DNA from: Syntrophobacterales bacterium
GTDB lineage: Bacteria > Desulfobacterota > Desulfobaccia > Desulfobaccales > 0-14-0-80-60-11
Length of the DNA stretch: 7,503 bases
Assembly (NCBI GenBank): GCA_020052215.1
Contig: JAGVPN010000512.1
Coordinates: forward strand, 1 to 7,503
Direction of reading: 5' to 3'
Shown: piece by piece, positions 6,679 to 7,503 of the stretch
How the letters are laid out: every line of letters begins with the position of its first letter
Position numbering within the stretch: the stretch's first letter is position 1
The notes under the pieces: generated by a model
Database searches by the model: none
What the model saw: only the letters and a program-made list of their open reading frames with translations
Told to the model about the DNA's origin: nothing
Translations under genes and position numbers: made by a program

Positions 6679-6936
6679 TCAGGAGACCATCTGGGGTAAA
6701 TAGTTTTGTCCGGCTTGTCTTCCGGCCAGATAGACCGCGGCAAAGATATCTTCCAGCCTGGCCTGTTGGGAATCAAAACGGACGGTGAAAAGGTCCTCCT
6801 GGGCGTCATAAGCTGCTTCCAGGATACCCCGGAGGGCGGTGATGGCGGCGCGCACGGCGTCAGGGCAGCCGCTTCAGACAAACCCGCCGCGCTGCACCAT
6901 GCCCGCCACCCGGAAATTTATGCGCTTGATCTCCAT
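6679..6936 (-). CDS. candidate selenoprotein: MerP/HMA-like metal-binding protein with UxxC (in-frame UGA)
   Basis: Translated from the ATG at 6936 with the UGA at 6876-6874 read as Sec, this gives 85 residues ending at a second TGA (6681-6679). The region after the UGA matches the heavy-metal-associated fold as in MerP. U21-S-G-C24-P is followed by V28, A31 and I32 in the spacing CxxC-x3-V-x2-A-[LI], then a turn (LRGI), the strand FTVRFD (50-55), the helix ARLEDIFAAV and AGRQAG, in beta-alpha-beta-beta-alpha-beta order. Before it, IKRINFRVAGM is the usual first strand ending in GM. U21 occupies the first cysteine position. Between GM and U there are seven residues where the family normally has one. 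The start has GGAGG seven bases upstream. There is no signal peptide, so a cytosolic metal or thiol carrier is likely. It precedes msbA by 141 bases. The alternative is a Cys codon mutated to a stop. Confidence 0.72.
6818..6833 (-). promoter_or_regulatory. candidate hairpin downstream of the UGA (possible SECIS, weak)
   Basis: On the RNA, UCCGGG pairs with CCUGGA (one G-U) around the loop GUAU, which starts with the G and U often seen in bacterial SECIS loops. The loop begins 47 bases after the UGA, farther than the usual 16-37. A second option closer in, GCGGC (6872-6868) with GCCGC, has its loop too near the UGA. Neither is convincing by eye. Confidence 0.2.
6874..6876 (-). other. in-frame UGA, candidate selenocysteine codon
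   Basis: The TGA follows GTC (V20) and precedes AGC-GGC-TGC (S-G-C). It falls where aligned HMA/MerP proteins carry the first Cys of CxxC. TGA differs from Cys TGC/TGT by one base, so both Sec coding and a simple nonsense mutation fit locally. The intact frame on both sides and the kept second Cys favour Sec. Confidence 0.65.
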
Positions 6937-6943
6937 GGGGAGT

Positions 6944-6948
6944 CCTCC
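6944..6948 (-). promoter_or_regulatory. Shine-Dalgarno GGAGG of the UGA-containing gene
   Basis: GGAGG lies seven bases before the ATG at 6936 (GGAGG-actcccc-ATG). Without UGA read-through this site would serve only a 20-residue peptide, so its good quality supports the full-length reading. Confidence 0.65.
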
Positions 6949-6999
6949 GTCTCGCTTATCCACCCGGCGTTCCGCCTTCGCCCCGCCCGGCTGGCTCTT

Positions 7000-7020
7000 T
7001 TAATAAGACGATTTTATTAA
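7000..7020. promoter_or_regulatory. AT-rich palindrome TTAATAA-N7-TTATTAA between divergent genes
   Basis: Perfect seven-base arms (7000-7006, 7014-7020) are separated by seven bases in an AT-rich patch about 65 bases upstream of the UGA-containing gene. On the minus strand the patch also holds TAAAAT boxes (7025-7020, 7016-7011), and TTGAGG (7041-7036) lies 19 bases before the second. It may be that gene's promoter with an operator overlapping it. No regulator family can be named. Confidence 0.35.
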
Positions 7021-7076
7021 TTTTACTACATTTTTCCTCAACGCACATCAACCCTTGCAATTCCCCAAGGGAGCCA

Positions 7077-7103
7077 CTGGCAAGGCTTTGCCGCCAGATT
7101 TTT
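7077..7103 (+). terminator. terminator-like hairpin with T-run, upstream of the HU/IHF gene
   Basis: CTGGC (7077-7081) pairs with GCCAG (7093-7097) and GGC with GCC inside, around the loop TTT with an AA bulge. TTTTT (7099-7103) follows on the plus strand. It would stop plus-strand transcripts entering from the left before the HU/IHF promoter. The bulge and short stem make it a moderate candidate only. Confidence 0.35.
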
Positions 7104-7179
7104 CCGGGTGTGGCCATGACTCCGGGAAGGGCGGCCGGGTGGTCCGGAAACGCCCCTGAATTCGGCCTGCATTTTTTTC

Positions 7180-7208
7180 TTTACCTCAGGCGGGATTTTC
7201 TTTATTAT
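7180..7208 (+). promoter_or_regulatory. candidate sigma70 promoter of the HU/IHF gene
   Basis: TTTACC (7180-7185) and TATTAT (7203-7208) are separated by 17 bases, matching the -35 in four and the -10 in five of six positions. Transcription would start near 7215, leaving a leader of about 75 bases. In the leader AGCCC (7244-7248) and GGGCT (7255-7259) could form a small hairpin. Confidence 0.5.
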
Positions 7209-7289
7209 TTCAGGTAAATTAGCTTATAGGCGATCGAGCTGCCAGCCCCGGTAAGGGCTTCGGCGCACGCCACCAAGGAGTAGAGCGGG

Positions 7290-7503
7290 ATGAACAAGTC
7301 GCAACTCATCGAAGCTCTGGCCAAAGCTGAGAATATCACCTTGAAGAAGGCGGAACTGGTGGTCAACGCCGTTTTTGAGAATATGGCGGATGCCCTGGTG
7401 CAGAAGGAACGCATCGAAATTCGCGGCTTTGGCAGTTTCAAGGTGAAATTTTACAATGGCTATAAAGGCCGTAACCCCAAGACCGGCGATCTCATCAAAG
7501 TAG
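7290..7503 (+). CDS. HU/IHF-family DNA-binding protein (partial, 3' end outside the window)
   Basis: The visible 71 codons encode the first three quarters of a small histone-like protein that dimerises and bends DNA in the nucleoid. It begins MNKSQLIEALAKAENIT, with the helical dimer part up to about 45. The beta-sheet core signature IEIRGFGSFKVK (about 47-58) and GRNPKTGD (about 63-70) are diagnostic for the HU/IHF fold. The ERIEIRGFGSF wording is closer to IHF-beta than to E. coli HU, but the subtype cannot be fixed without the C-terminal arm, so no symbol is given. AAGGAG (7275-7280) lies nine bases before the ATG. The gene runs divergently from the UGA-containing gene and shares a regulatory gap of about 350 bases with it. 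Confidence 0.95.
   Translation, partial: MNKSQLIEALAKAENITLKKAELVVNAVFENMADALVQKERIEIRGFGSFKVKFYNGYKGRNPKTGDLIKV

Noticed and set aside
6654..6881. A 75-codon minus-strand frame overlapping the UGA-containing gene
   Set aside because: It is in another frame from the HMA-like reading, has Pro/Ser-rich chance composition, and its start lacks a ribosome binding site. The frame starting at 6936 shows family motifs.
6706..7020. A 104-codon plus-strand frame opposite the selenoprotein candidate
   Set aside because: It is the antisense shadow of the HMA-like gene and its leader, with no motif and no good start.
7104..7179. A small RNA or tRNA in the gap before the HU/IHF gene
   Set aside because: No cloverleaf or other recognisable RNA structure could be built by eye from this stretch.

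Overview
The window looks like a chromosomal piece of a GC-rich, LPS-making Gram-negative bacterium. I infer a deltaproteobacterium (Desulfobacterota, Desulfobacca/Syntrophobacter-like). The evidence is the lipid A/inner-core gene set, high-GC codon use, the style of the intergenic palindromic repeats and a probable selenoprotein. No taxonomic marker is present, so the assignment is tentative.

Layout. Six genes or gene pieces lie on the minus strand and read from about 6936 down to 265: a small MerP/HMA-like protein with an in-frame UGA (6936-6679), an MsbA-type lipid A flippase (6537-4759), an AT-rich AAA+ ATPase gene split in two frames (4717-3622), LpxK (3534-2434), WaaF-type heptosyltransferase II (1964-822) and GmhB (825-265). 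At the right edge an HU/IHF-family gene starts on the plus strand (7290) and runs out of the window. At the left edge the last codons of a possible plus-strand gene may be visible. The two long non-coding stretches (42-264 and 1965-2433) hold palindromic GC-rich repeats.

How the genes work together. GmhB dephosphorylates the heptose bisphosphate precursor, WaaF adds heptose to the LPS inner core, LpxK makes lipid IVA by 4'-phosphorylation, and MsbA flips lipid A-core across the inner membrane. The AAA+ gene is the odd one out. It is far more AT-rich than everything around it, sits between msbA and lpxK in the same orientation, and seems to have replaced the last codons of msbA. It looks like a horizontally acquired cassette. 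Its frame breaks at a run of nine A, which could be a mutation, a sequencing error or a transcriptional slippage site.

Most notable item. Minus-strand 6936-6679 has a good Shine-Dalgarno sequence and an ATG. It reads as an 85-residue heavy-metal-associated (MerP-like) fold if the UGA at 6876-6874 is read as selenocysteine. The UGA falls exactly at the first cysteine of the family's CxxC metal/thiol motif, giving U-S-G-C-P. Ordinary gene calling would miss it. No convincing SECIS hairpin could be fixed by eye, so it remains a strong candidate rather than a proven selenoprotein.
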